Below are positions 41,455-50,086 of a stretch of DNA of 64,000 nt, piece after piece. The DNA lies in NCBI GenBank assembly GCA_020629155.1, contig JAHDDW010000004.1, forward strand, positions 171,779-235,778. Direction: 5' to 3'. Position numbers and translations under genes: made by a program. This stretch comes from Acidimicrobiales bacterium (GTDB lineage Bacteria; Actinomycetota; Acidimicrobiia; Acidimicrobiales; SZUA-35). The first letter of the stretch is position 1. Each line of letters begins with the position of its first letter. The notes beneath the pieces are model-generated. The model searched no databases. It was not told the origin of the DNA and worked only from the letters and a program-made list of their open reading frames with translations.

Positions 41455-43212
41455 TTAAGATGTTTGCTCTTGCCCGTTGGCAGTAATCTCTTTTTCGAGC
41501 CAACTTGAAAAGGCTGCAGTTGTAATGCTGTAACTAGTGCTGGCGTTGTTAGGTGGGCCGCCATAAAGAATAGCTATAACTTCGTCGCCTCTATAGACAG
41601 GGCTTCCTGACGCACCTCTGCCGCTGGCAAAGGTTGAAATCGCTATGGCTTTATCGATGCTGCCATCTGGAGAACAGCCAACATTTTCTGCTAGACCTGA
41701 GACGAGATCTTTTTCGGACTGGTCAGCATTGCAGCCAGGCCAACGATTAATATTTGCAAAGCCGCCTTCTACAACTGAAACGCTCGCTTGTGTAGTGATA
41801 TTATTGATAGAAACAAAAGCATTAGGTGCTAACGATTGGGGGAACCCTGTGCTCAAAGCTTCGTCGCCTGTTCTCAGTTCATTTGAATCGCCAAGTTTCA
41901 CTGCTGGAAGGCCAATCGGTTCGACTAAGGCGGTTTTTCTAACGACACCGTCAGCGATAACAGTTTTTGCGTCCACCTTCAATAGTGCAACGTCAAGATA
42001 AGGATGGTTTCTAACTTTCGTTGCTGAATATTCAATGACTGCAGGTTCATTTGGGTTTCGTGTGACCCCGACGAGAAGCACTTCTTCAAGGCTTGTATGT
42101 TGATTGGTTAATATAAGGTCGTCCTCAACGAAAAAGCCAGTTCCTACTTGTTTGGGGACAAACGTGCCGTCGTCTATTTGGCCACCTATAAGAAGGACTG
42201 TAGACTTCTTTGCGTCTTCTAAATTGAATTCTTCGCCTCGGTTAAAAAAAATGCCAAGCCAAACAACAGCAATAAGTATGAGGACTGCTATTGCACCTAA
42301 AATCAAAGGAGTCTTTGAATCTTCTGACTCATCTGAAATAGCTGGTGTAACAATAGTTAGCGGAACGCCTGACTGTGGGTCGCCTAGATACACAACTGAT
42401 GTGCCTTGAGGTTCTTGTCCAGGCTGTATTTTTTTGCCTTGAATAAACGTGCCTTTGCTGGATGAGTCATGAAGGCACCAATTGCCTGTTTGATAAATAA
42501 TCTGCAAATGTTTTCTTGAAACAAGTGAGTGGCTCTCAGCTATTTTGACAAGAGAATTTGGATCTCTGCCGACGGTTACAACTGTGCCTGGTTCAAAAAA
42601 ATAGTTACGGTCATCTACAATTATTTGTAAAGCATTGGGCGAAGAAGAGGTGACAGCCGATCGGGGTGTTACCTGCTGCGATGTATGATTAGTCGTTGGT
42701 TTTTTCGCAGAACGCACCATGTGGTCAGTTCGTGCAGGTGGATTCGACAGTGGAGGACTATGGGTGGGAGGTGCTGAATTTGTAGGTGTTGAATTTGTAG
42801 AGCGCGCAGCAGATTTGCCTGCGACTGTAGTTGTTGTCGGTTCATCAAAAAAGCGTGAAAGGGAAGCGTCTTTAGAAGGAGCGGGCTTTTGTGGAGTGCT
42901 TGAAGCTTCTCCTAGTCGCAGGCTAAGTCGCGGCCCGTCTTTAATCGCCAGTCTAATTTCTGTGTCTGACTCGACAGTAACAAGGTCAGGTAGCTTCGAT
43001 CCATCTGAGTCAAATATGCCTCGTGTCGAGCTGACCTGAATATGCCAACCTGTGCCATTCCAAACAACTTCTAGATGCTGTCTTGAAATGAACGATTCGC
43101 TATAGCGGATATGAGCGGTCGATGAACGGCCTATGAGTACAGGCGAGTCGTTAAAAGAAAATGTCTTTTCTCCTTCGGGGCCCTTGACCACCAGTTGTTT
43201 GGATTTACTCAC
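41455..43212 (-). CDS. Double-FHA transmembrane trypsin-like protease
   Basis: A 585-residue protein. Two phosphothreonine-binding FHA domains lie at residues about 1-95 (VLIGRSSTAHIRYSESFISR) and 195-285 (VTVGRDPNSLVKIAESHSLV), joined by a Pro/Thr/Ser linker. A membrane helix follows (LILGAIAVLILIAVVWLGIF), then a chymotrypsin-like protease domain with the triad in ILTNQHTSLEEV (His), HPYLDVALLKVD (Asp) and GRGASGSPVYRG (Ser). The FHA domains face the cytoplasm and the protease the outside, so phosphorylation inside could gate proteolysis outside. No kinase is encoded beside it. GTG 43212 is supported by TACCCT seven bases upstream. Confidence 0.9.
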   Translation of the reverse strand: MSKSKQLVVKGPEGEKTFSFNDSPVLIGRSSTAHIRYSESFISRQHLEVVWNGTGWHIQVSSTRGIFDSDGSKLPDLVTVESDTEIRLAIKDGPRLSLRLGEASSTPQKPAPSKDASLSRFFDEPTTTTVAGKSAARSTNSTPTNSAPPTHSPPLSNPPARTDHMVRSAKKPTTNHTSQQVTPRSAVTSSSPNALQIIVDDRNYFFEPGTVVTVGRDPNSLVKIAESHSLVSRKHLQIIYQTGNWCLHDSSSKGTFIQGKKIQPGQEPQGTSVVYLGDPQSGVPLTIVTPAISDESEDSKTPLILGAIAVLILIAVVWLGIFFNRGEEFNLEDAKKSTVLLIGGQIDDGTFVPKQVGTGFFVEDDLILTNQHTSLEEVLLVGVTRNPNEPAVIEYSATKVRNHPYLDVALLKVDAKTVIADGVVRKTALVEPIGLPAVKLGDSNELRTGDEALSTGFPQSLAPNAFVSINNITTQASVSVVEGGFANINRWPGCNADQSEKDLVSGLAENVGCSPDGSIDKAIAISTFASGRGASGSPVYRGDEVIAILYGGPPNNASTSYSITTAAFSSWLEKEITANGQEQTS

Positions 43213-43219
43213 TCGACTA

Positions 43220-43225
43220 AGGGTA
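43220..43225 (-). promoter_or_regulatory. Candidate -10 box (TACCCT) of the FHA-protease gene
   Basis: TACCCT on the minus strand ends seven bases before GTG 43212, identical in sequence and spacing to the box of the M50-like protease gene. Confidence 0.45.
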
Positions 43226-43438
43226 TCTGTAAAAAAATGTTTTTTGGTTGAATACAGGTGAGGTCAAAAAAATGTATTTTTCTTGTTTTCGAGCTCTGTA
43301 GTATTTGAAGTTTCTGAGAGCTGCACAAGAGGATACACACATGTTTGTTTTTGTTAGGCGCTTGTGTCGTCCTGCTTCTGACGAGCGACTGATACACTAG
43401 ATTGCTGCTGCGGTTTTTGGTATTGACGCTAGGTTTTT

Positions 43439-44542
43439 ATGCTTTCCACTTCACAACTGCGTGACGTAGGTCTCGAAAATGGTTTATGCGCGGTTGGCGT
43501 CACAGATGCTGGCATTCTAGAACCTGCTCGTTCAGTTCTGAAACTGCGAAAAAAGAAGCAGTTGCAAGGCGATATGCAGTTCACCTATCGCAACCCTGAT
43601 CGTTCAACTGATGTGCATGCTCATATGAGCACGGCTTCATCAGTTGTTGCAGGTGCCTATCGCTATAGCGGTGATTCTTCTCAACCTGCTTCTCGTTTGG
43701 CGATGACGGCACAAATTGCACGCTATGCAAGTTTCGACGCCTATATCGAGCTCGATAAAGGTCTACAGGCTATCGCCTCTAGGTTGCGCAAAGAAGGCTA
43801 TAAAGCCCGAGTTGTCGCTGATTCTAATGCGCTTGTCGATCGTAATGTTGCGTGGCAAGCAGGCCTTGGTTGGTATGGGAAAAACACAAACATGCTGCTT
43901 GGCGACATTGGAAGCTGGGTTGTCCTCGGCGCGGTTGTTACTAACTGCGAGCTTGAAGCGACAGGTCCGCCTGTGCAAGACGGCTGTGGCAGCTGTTCTC
44001 GCTGTATCGAAGATTGCCCCACAGGAGCGATTGTTGCTCCTGGTGTGTTAGATGCCAAACGTTGTATCGCATGGCTTGTGCAAAGCGCTGAACCGATTCC
44101 GATAGAGTTTCGTGAAGCTGTAGGTGATCGAATCTATGGCTGCGATATTTGCCAAGAAGTTTGCCCACCGAACCGATCTGTTGGTAAGCAGCCAGCCGAA
44201 AATACGCCATCATCGCGTCGAGTCGACGTAGCCTGGCTGTTAGAGGCTTCAGATGATGAGATAGAAGCAAAATATGCGAGCTGGTATATCGCTGATCGCA
44301 ATATCGATGTGATTCGACGGACGGCGCTCGTTGTGCTTGGCAATGTTGGAGACCCGACAAGTGAGCAAGTGCGAGAAATTCTGCGCCGCTATCTTGCACA
44401 CCCGACGATCTTTCTTCAATCGCACGCTATCTGGGCGGCTCGGAGGTTAGGTTTAGACGACTTACTTCGCGATGTTCGCAAAACAGATAACGAAACGTTG
44501 CAACAAGAATTAGCGTCAGATGTTAGGAGAATTGTGGCATGA
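43439..44542 (+). CDS. queG: Epoxyqueuosine reductase
   Basis: Reduces epoxyqueuosine to queuosine in tRNA, the final step of the pathway, using cobalamin and two 4Fe-4S clusters. The 367-residue protein has the N-terminal cobalamin-binding region (VVADSNALVDRNVAWQAGLG, then WYGKNTNMLL), ferredoxin motifs CGSCSRCIEDCPTGAI and CDICQEVCPPN with a further Cys in DAKRCIAWL, and a HEAT-like C-terminus (IRRTALVVLGNVGD). All cluster ligands are present. No other queuosine gene lies in the window. It overlaps the glycosyltransferase gene by four bases (ATGA). AGG five bases upstream serves as a modest ribosome-binding site. Confidence 0.95.
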   Translation: MLSTSQLRDVGLENGLCAVGVTDAGILEPARSVLKLRKKKQLQGDMQFTYRNPDRSTDVHAHMSTASSVVAGAYRYSGDSSQPASRLAMTAQIARYASFDAYIELDKGLQAIASRLRKEGYKARVVADSNALVDRNVAWQAGLGWYGKNTNMLLGDIGSWVVLGAVVTNCELEATGPPVQDGCGSCSRCIEDCPTGAIVAPGVLDAKRCIAWLVQSAEPIPIEFREAVGDRIYGCDICQEVCPPNRSVGKQPAENTPSSRRVDVAWLLEASDDEIEAKYASWYIADRNIDVIRRTALVVLGNVGDPTSEQVREILRRYLAHPTIFLQSHAIWAARRLGLDDLLRDVRKTDNETLQQELASDVRRIVA

Positions 44543-45675
44543 AACATTTGTTAGTGACTAATGATTTTCCCCCAAAAATTGGTGGGATACAAAACTATTT
44601 GTGGGAGCTGTGGCGTCGTCTTCCATCTGATAGTTTCACCGTCTACACCACTGCGCATAGAGATGCTAAATCGTTTGACGCCCAACAGCCGTTTGAGGTT
44701 ATCCGAGCGAAAGAAAAGTTTCTTGGGCCTTTCCCTTGGCTTCCTAAACGCATTCAGTCCATTCAAAAGCAAACACAGGCCGATTTCATCATCTATGACC
44801 CTGCCTGGCCGTTAGGGTTTATTGCACCAAAAGTGGATGCACCTTATGGAGTCGTTCTTCATGGTGCTGAGGTTGCTATCCCTGGTCGGCTGCCATTGAC
44901 GGCCACGATGTTGCGCCGAGCGTTGCGCCATGCCTCGTTTGCTATCTCTGCTGGCCAATATCCTTTGGCCGAGGCCAAGCGTTGCTTGCGGGGTTCGATC
45001 GAGTCGGTACATATTCCACCTGGCGTTGATAGCAAACGGTTTGTTCCTCTAGATAAGGAAGATAGAAGTAAAGCGCGTGCTGATTTCGGTGTTGCTGAAA
45101 GCCAGTTTCTGGTGTCGGCGGTAAGTCGTCTTGTGCCTCGTAAAGGTATGGATACGCTTATTCAAGCCGCCGATCAGCTTAAAAGCCGTATCGATGTTAA
45201 GGTGATTGTCGGCGGAACAGGCAGGCAGGAAGCATCGCTTCGTCGCCTCGTTGAACGGCTTAACGCTCCTGTTGAACTGGTGGGTAGGCTCTCCGATGAT
45301 GATGTGACAAAGCTTTATGGTGCATCTGATGCTATGGCTATGTTGTGTAATGAGCGTTGGTTTGGGCTCGAACAAGAAGGTTTTGGTATTGTTTTTCTAG
45401 AAGCTGCTGCGTGTGGCGTGCCTCAGATAGCGGGCCGCTCTGGCGGCTCGCATGAAGCCGTTGAAGACGGCAAAACAGGTATCGTCGTTGACGATTCAAC
45501 GGATGTAAACGCTGTTGCTGAAGCGATTCTTAAAGTGCAGGCCGATGAAACATATCGTAGAGAGCTAGGCGCAGCCGCTAGGCAACGCAGCGAAACTTTT
45601 TTTGATTATGACTATTTAGCTGCTGAGCTGCAAGAGTTTCTAAGCGATAGCAGTAGGTTGTTGCCGCCACCATAG
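44539..45675 (+). CDS. pimB: GT4 glycosyltransferase, PimB-like mannosyltransferase
   Basis: Probably adds mannose from GDP-mannose to a phosphatidylinositol mannoside or related lipid on the inner membrane face. The 378-residue GT-B enzyme opens with LLVTNDFPPKIGGIQNYLWE, strongly reminiscent of mycobacterial PimB'. The acceptor side has VVLHGAEVAIPGRLP and HIPPGVDSKRF. The donor side has SAVSRLVPRKGMDTLIQA, VIVGGTGRQEASLRRLV and the ExxFGIVFLEAAACGVPQIA glutamate motif. Its neighbour on the right is an SRPBCC protein, as near pimB' in mycobacteria. Acceptor identity is inferred. It is translationally coupled to queG. Confidence 0.88.
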   Translation: MKHLLVTNDFPPKIGGIQNYLWELWRRLPSDSFTVYTTAHRDAKSFDAQQPFEVIRAKEKFLGPFPWLPKRIQSIQKQTQADFIIYDPAWPLGFIAPKVDAPYGVVLHGAEVAIPGRLPLTATMLRRALRHASFAISAGQYPLAEAKRCLRGSIESVHIPPGVDSKRFVPLDKEDRSKARADFGVAESQFLVSAVSRLVPRKGMDTLIQAADQLKSRIDVKVIVGGTGRQEASLRRLVERLNAPVELVGRLSDDDVTKLYGASDAMAMLCNERWFGLEQEGFGIVFLEAAACGVPQIAGRSGGSHEAVEDGKTGIVVDDSTDVNAVAEAILKVQADETYRRELGAAARQRSETFFDYDYLAAELQEFLSDSSRLLPPP

Positions 45676-45721
45676 AATCGGCTTTAGAGCACGTGAAACA
45701 TAAAAAGACATGGCCTATGGT

Positions 45722-45749
45722 TTGCCTCACTTGCAAACGCCTCTAAGCT
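45722..45749 (+). promoter_or_regulatory. Candidate promoter (TTGCCT-16-TAAGCT) of the SRPBCC gene
   Basis: TTGCCT at 45722-45727 and TAAGCT at 45744-45749 are separated by 16 bases. The -10 ends eight bases before GTG 45758, which has no clear Shine-Dalgarno. Confidence 0.45.
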
Positions 45750-45757
45750 AAACGGTA

Positions 45758-46204
45758 GTGGCTACTTCTACGAAAATCGAAAGCATACTAGTTGAGGCGT
45801 CAGTACAGAAATGTTTTGATGTTTGCGTCGACGTTGAATCATACCCTCAGTGGGCCAGTGGTATCGTCGCAGCGGAAGTGCTTGAAAAGGGCACAGAAAG
45901 CTTTCCAGCGAAAGTTCGGTTTGAGGCTGAATCTTTCGGTCGTCGTTCTTCCTATGTTCTGGCATATAGCGCTGATGTTCCAAATCAGTTTGCTTGGTCC
46001 CTTGTTGAGGGCGATGTTGCTCGCGAAATAGCGGGATCGTATTCGTTTGCACAAGCTGATGGGTCTTCACAAATCACAAACGTTTCATACGAGCTAACAA
46101 TCGATTTAGCTGTGAAATTGCCAGCATTTATTAAACGTCGCGCCGAAGACAAAATCTTACAATCTGCGCTCGCTGACTTTAAACAGCGAGTCGAAGGTCT
46201 TTAA
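45758..46204 (+). CDS. SRPBCC (START/cyclase-like) family protein
   Basis: A 148-residue single-domain protein with the helix-grip fold. The start (ESILVEASVQKCFDVCVDVE, then SYPQWASGIVAAEVL) is typical of polyketide-cyclase/dehydrase-like SRPBCC proteins, with a hydrophobic pocket expected to hold a lipid or other apolar ligand. The long C-terminal helix is AFIKRRAEDKILQSALADFK. Orthologues sit near pimB' in mycobacteria, so a role in lipid or lipoglycan metabolism is reasonable but unproven. The start is GTG, the first plausible codon before the conserved region. Confidence 0.88.
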   Translation: MATSTKIESILVEASVQKCFDVCVDVESYPQWASGIVAAEVLEKGTESFPAKVRFEAESFGRRSSYVLAYSADVPNQFAWSLVEGDVAREIAGSYSFAQADGSSQITNVSYELTIDLAVKLPAFIKRRAEDKILQSALADFKQRVEGL

Positions 46205-46312
46205 GGGCATTTCTAGTGCTAGCTATTCAAATGGCTGGGCAGCATAACAAAAACTGATGCTCTTTTAGATGTAACCTCTATAGTTCATCGTTTTTTCGGT
46301 CGTATATAGGGT

Positions 46313-48022
46313 ATGAGATTATTGCGACTGAACTTTCCCGACAGCTTGGAAAAACTTGACCTTCACCCGCTGGTTAGTGTGATTCAGGGTGTTTCGGCAG
46401 CGAAGCAGTTGCAACTTTTTGACTCGATCCGACGTATTGCTGCTGGATCTATCGAAGAGTTGTATGGCCTTGTTGAGCATGAAGGTCTTCTTGTCGAACT
46501 TGACGGTTTAACAAACGATATGAAGTGGCAAGGAAAAACAACGCAAGATGTTGTTGCTTATCTAGGTGTTGATTCGTCTAGCCGCAACTTAGAAGCCCTA
46601 AAATTTGAGATAGAATCGCGGAACCACGAAAACTCTGTTCTGCTTGTCGCATTAGAAGAAGCGCGGGCTGACATAGATTTTTCTTCTAAAGCAGATGTTT
46701 TTCGTTTCAAAAATCGTTTAGATATGGCTACAGGGTCAGCTTCGTACTTGCAAACGCTCTCCACAAATGATCGTCGCATCGATGCTGTTAAACGTGTCTA
46801 TGAAGTTGCTGATTCCATACATCCGACTGTTTCTTCTATGCCTGATGGCGTGGAACAGTTGCAGCTAGATTTGCGTAAATATTTAAAAGATAAAGAAGCT
46901 TTCGAAGAAAAGTCAGTTGATTTGCTTGTAGAAATCGATACGGCGAAATCGATAGTGCTTGAAGCAGAACAACGGATGAAGCAAGCAGAAGAGGACGCAA
47001 AACCAGCCGAACTTTCGGCAGAACAAGAACGTCGATTGGAGCTTCTTAGCGATCCCGAATCTGATTCTTCACGCAAAGGGAAATGGCGTAAACAGCTTAA
47101 CGAAGATGAAGAAATCGAATTGAAATTTCTTCTAGATAAAGTTGGTGTTTCCAGCTGGACAGAATACTCTCTTTTCCGTCTTTCGCCTGAACCTACTCGG
47201 GCTCAAAAAGATTTGCTACTTATCTCTGCTCAGAACCTTTCTAAAGCGCAAGACGAGCTTGCACAGTTGGAAACTGAGCTTAACCAGAGCGACGAGAAGC
47301 AGAGAATCGATACTGAGCTATCTAGAATCATGACAGAATCGGAGAAGCATCTTTCTTTCATGATCCCTCCAGAAGGCCAGCTTGATGAAGCACTTGGCAG
47401 TCTTGTCAAAGTAAGTAACAATCCGCAATGGTTAGAGTCGGTCGATAAGTTACGTGACGTTCTTGGCAGCAACGATCTGAACCCACCAAATGATTTGTTG
47501 CCAAAAGAAATTTTAGAGTGGACGAAATCGTGGCTGCGTGCTCAAACAAGCCTTTCTGAAGGCGAAACAGCCGAAGAAGAGAACCTTTCTGAAGAAGAGT
47601 TAACGCAACAGATTTTTAAAGCAGAGCGACGTTTAACAAAGCATATTCGTTCTATGGCTCGCATCGAGCTGCTAGAGAAAGAACTGGCAGTTCTATCAGC
47701 AACAATAAGTGATTTGCAAATGACGTATACAAAAGCTTCAAACGCCGAGTCGTTTACTAAAGAACAGTTTGAAGAATATTTCGGCTATCTCGCCGCAAAG
47801 GTTTTTCAGGAAAGCGGCGGATCATTGCCTCTTGTTCTCGTGAGCGACTTTGCTGGGTTCTCGCCTCAAGACACAAAAGAGTTGCTTAACTGGCTTGAAG
47901 AAATAGCTCAAAGCGTGCAGGTTATCTTAGTAAGCGACAACCGTGAGGCAATCGACTGGTGTCAAGAAGTAGGTTTTCAGCGTTCGATGCTTATTACAGA
48001 AAGAACAAGTATTAGATCGTAG
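46313..48022 (+). CDS. SMC/Rad50-like coiled-coil protein lacking a P-loop
   Basis: A 569-residue protein with no confident family match. The ends look like the two halves of an ABC-type ATPase head: the N-terminus MRLLRLNFPDSLEKLDLHPL then VSVIQGVSAAKQLQLFDSIR, where a GxxGxGKS/T P-loop should be, and near residue 520 PLVLVSDFAGFSPQD, where Walker B DEP would be. Between them are coiled-coil stretches (about 160-240 and 300-360, 420-480). No Walker A, signature or Walker B residues survive. Its start has TATATA five bases upstream and no Shine-Dalgarno. I read it as a degenerate structural SMC-like protein; the alternative is an unrelated coiled-coil protein. Confidence 0.6.
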   Translation: MRLLRLNFPDSLEKLDLHPLVSVIQGVSAAKQLQLFDSIRRIAAGSIEELYGLVEHEGLLVELDGLTNDMKWQGKTTQDVVAYLGVDSSSRNLEALKFEIESRNHENSVLLVALEEARADIDFSSKADVFRFKNRLDMATGSASYLQTLSTNDRRIDAVKRVYEVADSIHPTVSSMPDGVEQLQLDLRKYLKDKEAFEEKSVDLLVEIDTAKSIVLEAEQRMKQAEEDAKPAELSAEQERRLELLSDPESDSSRKGKWRKQLNEDEEIELKFLLDKVGVSSWTEYSLFRLSPEPTRAQKDLLLISAQNLSKAQDELAQLETELNQSDEKQRIDTELSRIMTESEKHLSFMIPPEGQLDEALGSLVKVSNNPQWLESVDKLRDVLGSNDLNPPNDLLPKEILEWTKSWLRAQTSLSEGETAEEENLSEEELTQQIFKAERRLTKHIRSMARIELLEKELAVLSATISDLQMTYTKASNAESFTKEQFEEYFGYLAAKVFQESGGSLPLVLVSDFAGFSPQDTKELLNWLEEIAQSVQVILVSDNREAIDWCQEVGFQRSMLITERTSIRS

Positions 48023-48086
48023 AGATAGTTTCCTGCTGGATATAAAAGAAGTCAGAAGTGTTCATAATTTTTTGTTGAAATGCGAT

Positions 48087-48092
48087 TAGAGT
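48087..48092 (+). promoter_or_regulatory. Candidate -10 box (TAGAGT) of alaC
   Basis: TAGAGT ends six bases before ATG 48099, which has no Shine-Dalgarno, in line with the leaderless pattern. Confidence 0.45.
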
Positions 48093-48098
48093 TCTTAC

Positions 48099-49274
48099 AT
48101 GGAGTTTCGCAGGATAAATAATTTACCCCCGTATGTTTTTTCGATTATTAACGAGCTTAAAATAGCTGCACGTCGTGATGGTAATGACGTTATAGATTTC
48201 GGTTTCGGCAACCCCGATTTGTCTTCACCTCAGGTGGCGGTCGATAAACTTGTTGAAGCCTCTGAGCTTGGTCGTAACCACAGATATTCAGCAAGTCGAG
48301 GCATTCCTAAGCTTCGTGAAGCGGCGGCGAACTATTATCAACATCGTTTTGGAGTTGATCTTGATCCTGAAACCGAAGTGATTAACGTCATCGGTGCCAA
48401 AGAGGGGTTTACGCACCTTATGTGGGTTCTTCTTCAACCTGGCGATTCTTGTCTAGTGCCTGCTCCTTCTTATCCAATTCATATTTGGGGGCCTATTTTT
48501 GCTGGGGCTGCTATTCGTGAGGTGCCCTTGGCAGAAAGCGATGATTTTCTTGAGAACCTCCGTATCTCTTGGGAGCATGCATGGCCTAAACCTCGTGCGC
48601 TTGTGATTTCGTTTCCTCATAATCCAACAACTATTTGTGTAGATACTGACTTTTTCGCCAAGATCGTCGAGTTTGCGCGTGACAAGAACTTGATTGTTGT
48701 GCATGACAATGCCTATGCAGACGTTGGCTTCGATGGGTATGATCCTCCTTCTATTTTGGAAGTTCCTGGGGCTAAGGATTGTTGCGTCGAATTGTATTCA
48801 ATGACAAAGTCTTTCTCTATGGCAGGTTGGCGTGTTGCGTTTATGGTCGGCAACAAAGAAGTAGTCGCAGCATTAGCAAAAATGAAAAGCTATTTAGATT
48901 ATGGCACTTTCCAGCCGATTCAGATAGCTGCAACAGTGACACTCAACGAGGCGATGGAACACCCTAAATTGGTGAAAGATATTTATCAGAAACGCCGTGA
49001 TGTATTATGCGATGGCTTGGCTCGCATCGGCTGGGACGTGACAAAACCTAAAGGCACCATGTTTGTGTGGGCTAAAATTCCTGAAGCGTATGCGTCTATG
49101 TCATCGTTAGAGATGAGTTCATTTCTTGTTAAAGAAGCAAATGTGGCTACGTCGCCAGGTGTTGGTTTTGGCCCTGGCGGTGATGGTTATGTTCGTTTTG
49201 CTTTGATAGAAAATGAACAGCGAACGTTGCAAGCAATAAGAAATCTTAAGCGCGCATTGCCTGAAATCTCATGA
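48099..49274 (+). CDS. alaC: Class I/II aminotransferase, alanine transaminase type
   Basis: PLP-dependent aminotransferase of 391 residues, most like AlaC alanine-pyruvate/glutamate transaminases. Visible features are [20 protein letters not shown] at the start, [12 protein letters not shown], the [14 protein letters not shown] region, [42 protein letters not shown] and the Schiff-base lysine in [13 protein letters not shown], with the carboxylate-binding arginine in YVRFALIEN. The N-terminal [12 protein letters not shown] is characteristic of the AlaC subgroup. The exact amino donor is inferred from this similarity. Confidence 0.93.
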   Translation: MEFRRINNLPPYVFSIINELKIAARRDGNDVIDFGFGNPDLSSPQVAVDKLVEASELGRNHRYSASRGIPKLREAAANYYQHRFGVDLDPETEVINVIGAKEGFTHLMWVLLQPGDSCLVPAPSYPIHIWGPIFAGAAIREVPLAESDDFLENLRISWEHAWPKPRALVISFPHNPTTICVDTDFFAKIVEFARDKNLIVVHDNAYADVGFDGYDPPSILEVPGAKDCCVELYSMTKSFSMAGWRVAFMVGNKEVVAALAKMKSYLDYGTFQPIQIAATVTLNEAMEHPKLVKDIYQKRRDVLCDGLARIGWDVTKPKGTMFVWAKIPEAYASMSSLEMSSFLVKEANVATSPGVGFGPGGDGYVRFALIENEQRTLQAIRNLKRALPEIS

Positions 49275-49399
49275 CTGGAAACCTTAGTTTCTAGGGTTTC
49301 AACTCTGAGAAACGTCATGCTTGGCTTTGAAAAATAGTATGATTTTTTTTGTTGTTTTGGAGTTGACAAGCGTTGTTTCTGCTGCAAGAATGCTTGTTG

Positions 49400-50086
49400 A
49401 TGAAAATATATTCAGTTGTGTGTCTGGTTTCTATCTGCGGTTTTTTTGCAGCGTGTAGCAGTGGTAGTAAAAATGCTGACGAAGCTGCAGGTAACGAGGA
49501 AGAGCTAGTCGCCTCTGTGGCTGCTACCTCGCCATCAACAACGTTTGACGTGACAGATGACCCACGAGCCACCTATGAGCAATATATCAACGAGCCAGAG
49601 AACAAAGCCATCTTTGAATCCAACGAACCTGTAGAACGTTATCTGGCTTTTGTAAAAACGTTGCAACTAGCGTATACAACGCCAGAGGTGGATCCCGACT
49701 TCGAGCCGTTACAAGATTATCTGCATCCAACATTCAGGGAAGACTATAAGAAACATCTCGAAGAGTTTAAGAGTGCGAATAAAGTTCGCATTTATTCGCA
49801 GGGTTCGCCTAATACATTTGAGGCCAGCTTACTTAAACCGGTATATATGGTTGATGGTTTATACCTTGAAGGTCAGCAAGCTTTTCTCACTGTCTGTGAG
49901 GTGGACTATGCAACATTAGTAGACGGCAAAGGGGCTGTCCTGGATGATACATATGGGCGTTTAGGTTCGATTGTGGAGATGCGTTTCGAAGACGACAAAT
50001 GGTGGGTATTTGATGAAGAAGTACTTCTTGAGTATGAGGAAGGTGGGCTGGAATGCGATTTTTCAGAGTTCGACTTAGAAGAGTAA
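49400..50086 (+). CDS. Hypothetical lipoprotein
   Basis: A 228-residue lipoprotein. ATG 49400 gives a clean signal peptide (MKIYSVVCLVSICGFFAAC, lipobox FAAC); a longer frame opens at 49373. After an Ala/Thr/Ser-rich linker the mature domain has YEQYINEPENKAIFESNEPV, LHPTFREDYKKHLEEFKS and VEMRFEDDKWWVFDEEVLLE, giving an NTF2-like impression (helices first, then a sheet). No firm family. It overlaps the next gene by 34 bases and belongs to a three-gene set with a PKD-like and a TadE-like protein. Confidence 0.75.
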   Translation: MKIYSVVCLVSICGFFAACSSGSKNADEAAGNEEELVASVAATSPSTTFDVTDDPRATYEQYINEPENKAIFESNEPVERYLAFVKTLQLAYTTPEVDPDFEPLQDYLHPTFREDYKKHLEEFKSANKVRIYSQGSPNTFEASLLKPVYMVDGLYLEGQQAFLTVCEVDYATLVDGKGAVLDDTYGRLGSIVEMRFEDDKWWVFDEEVLLEYEEGGLECDFSEFDLEE

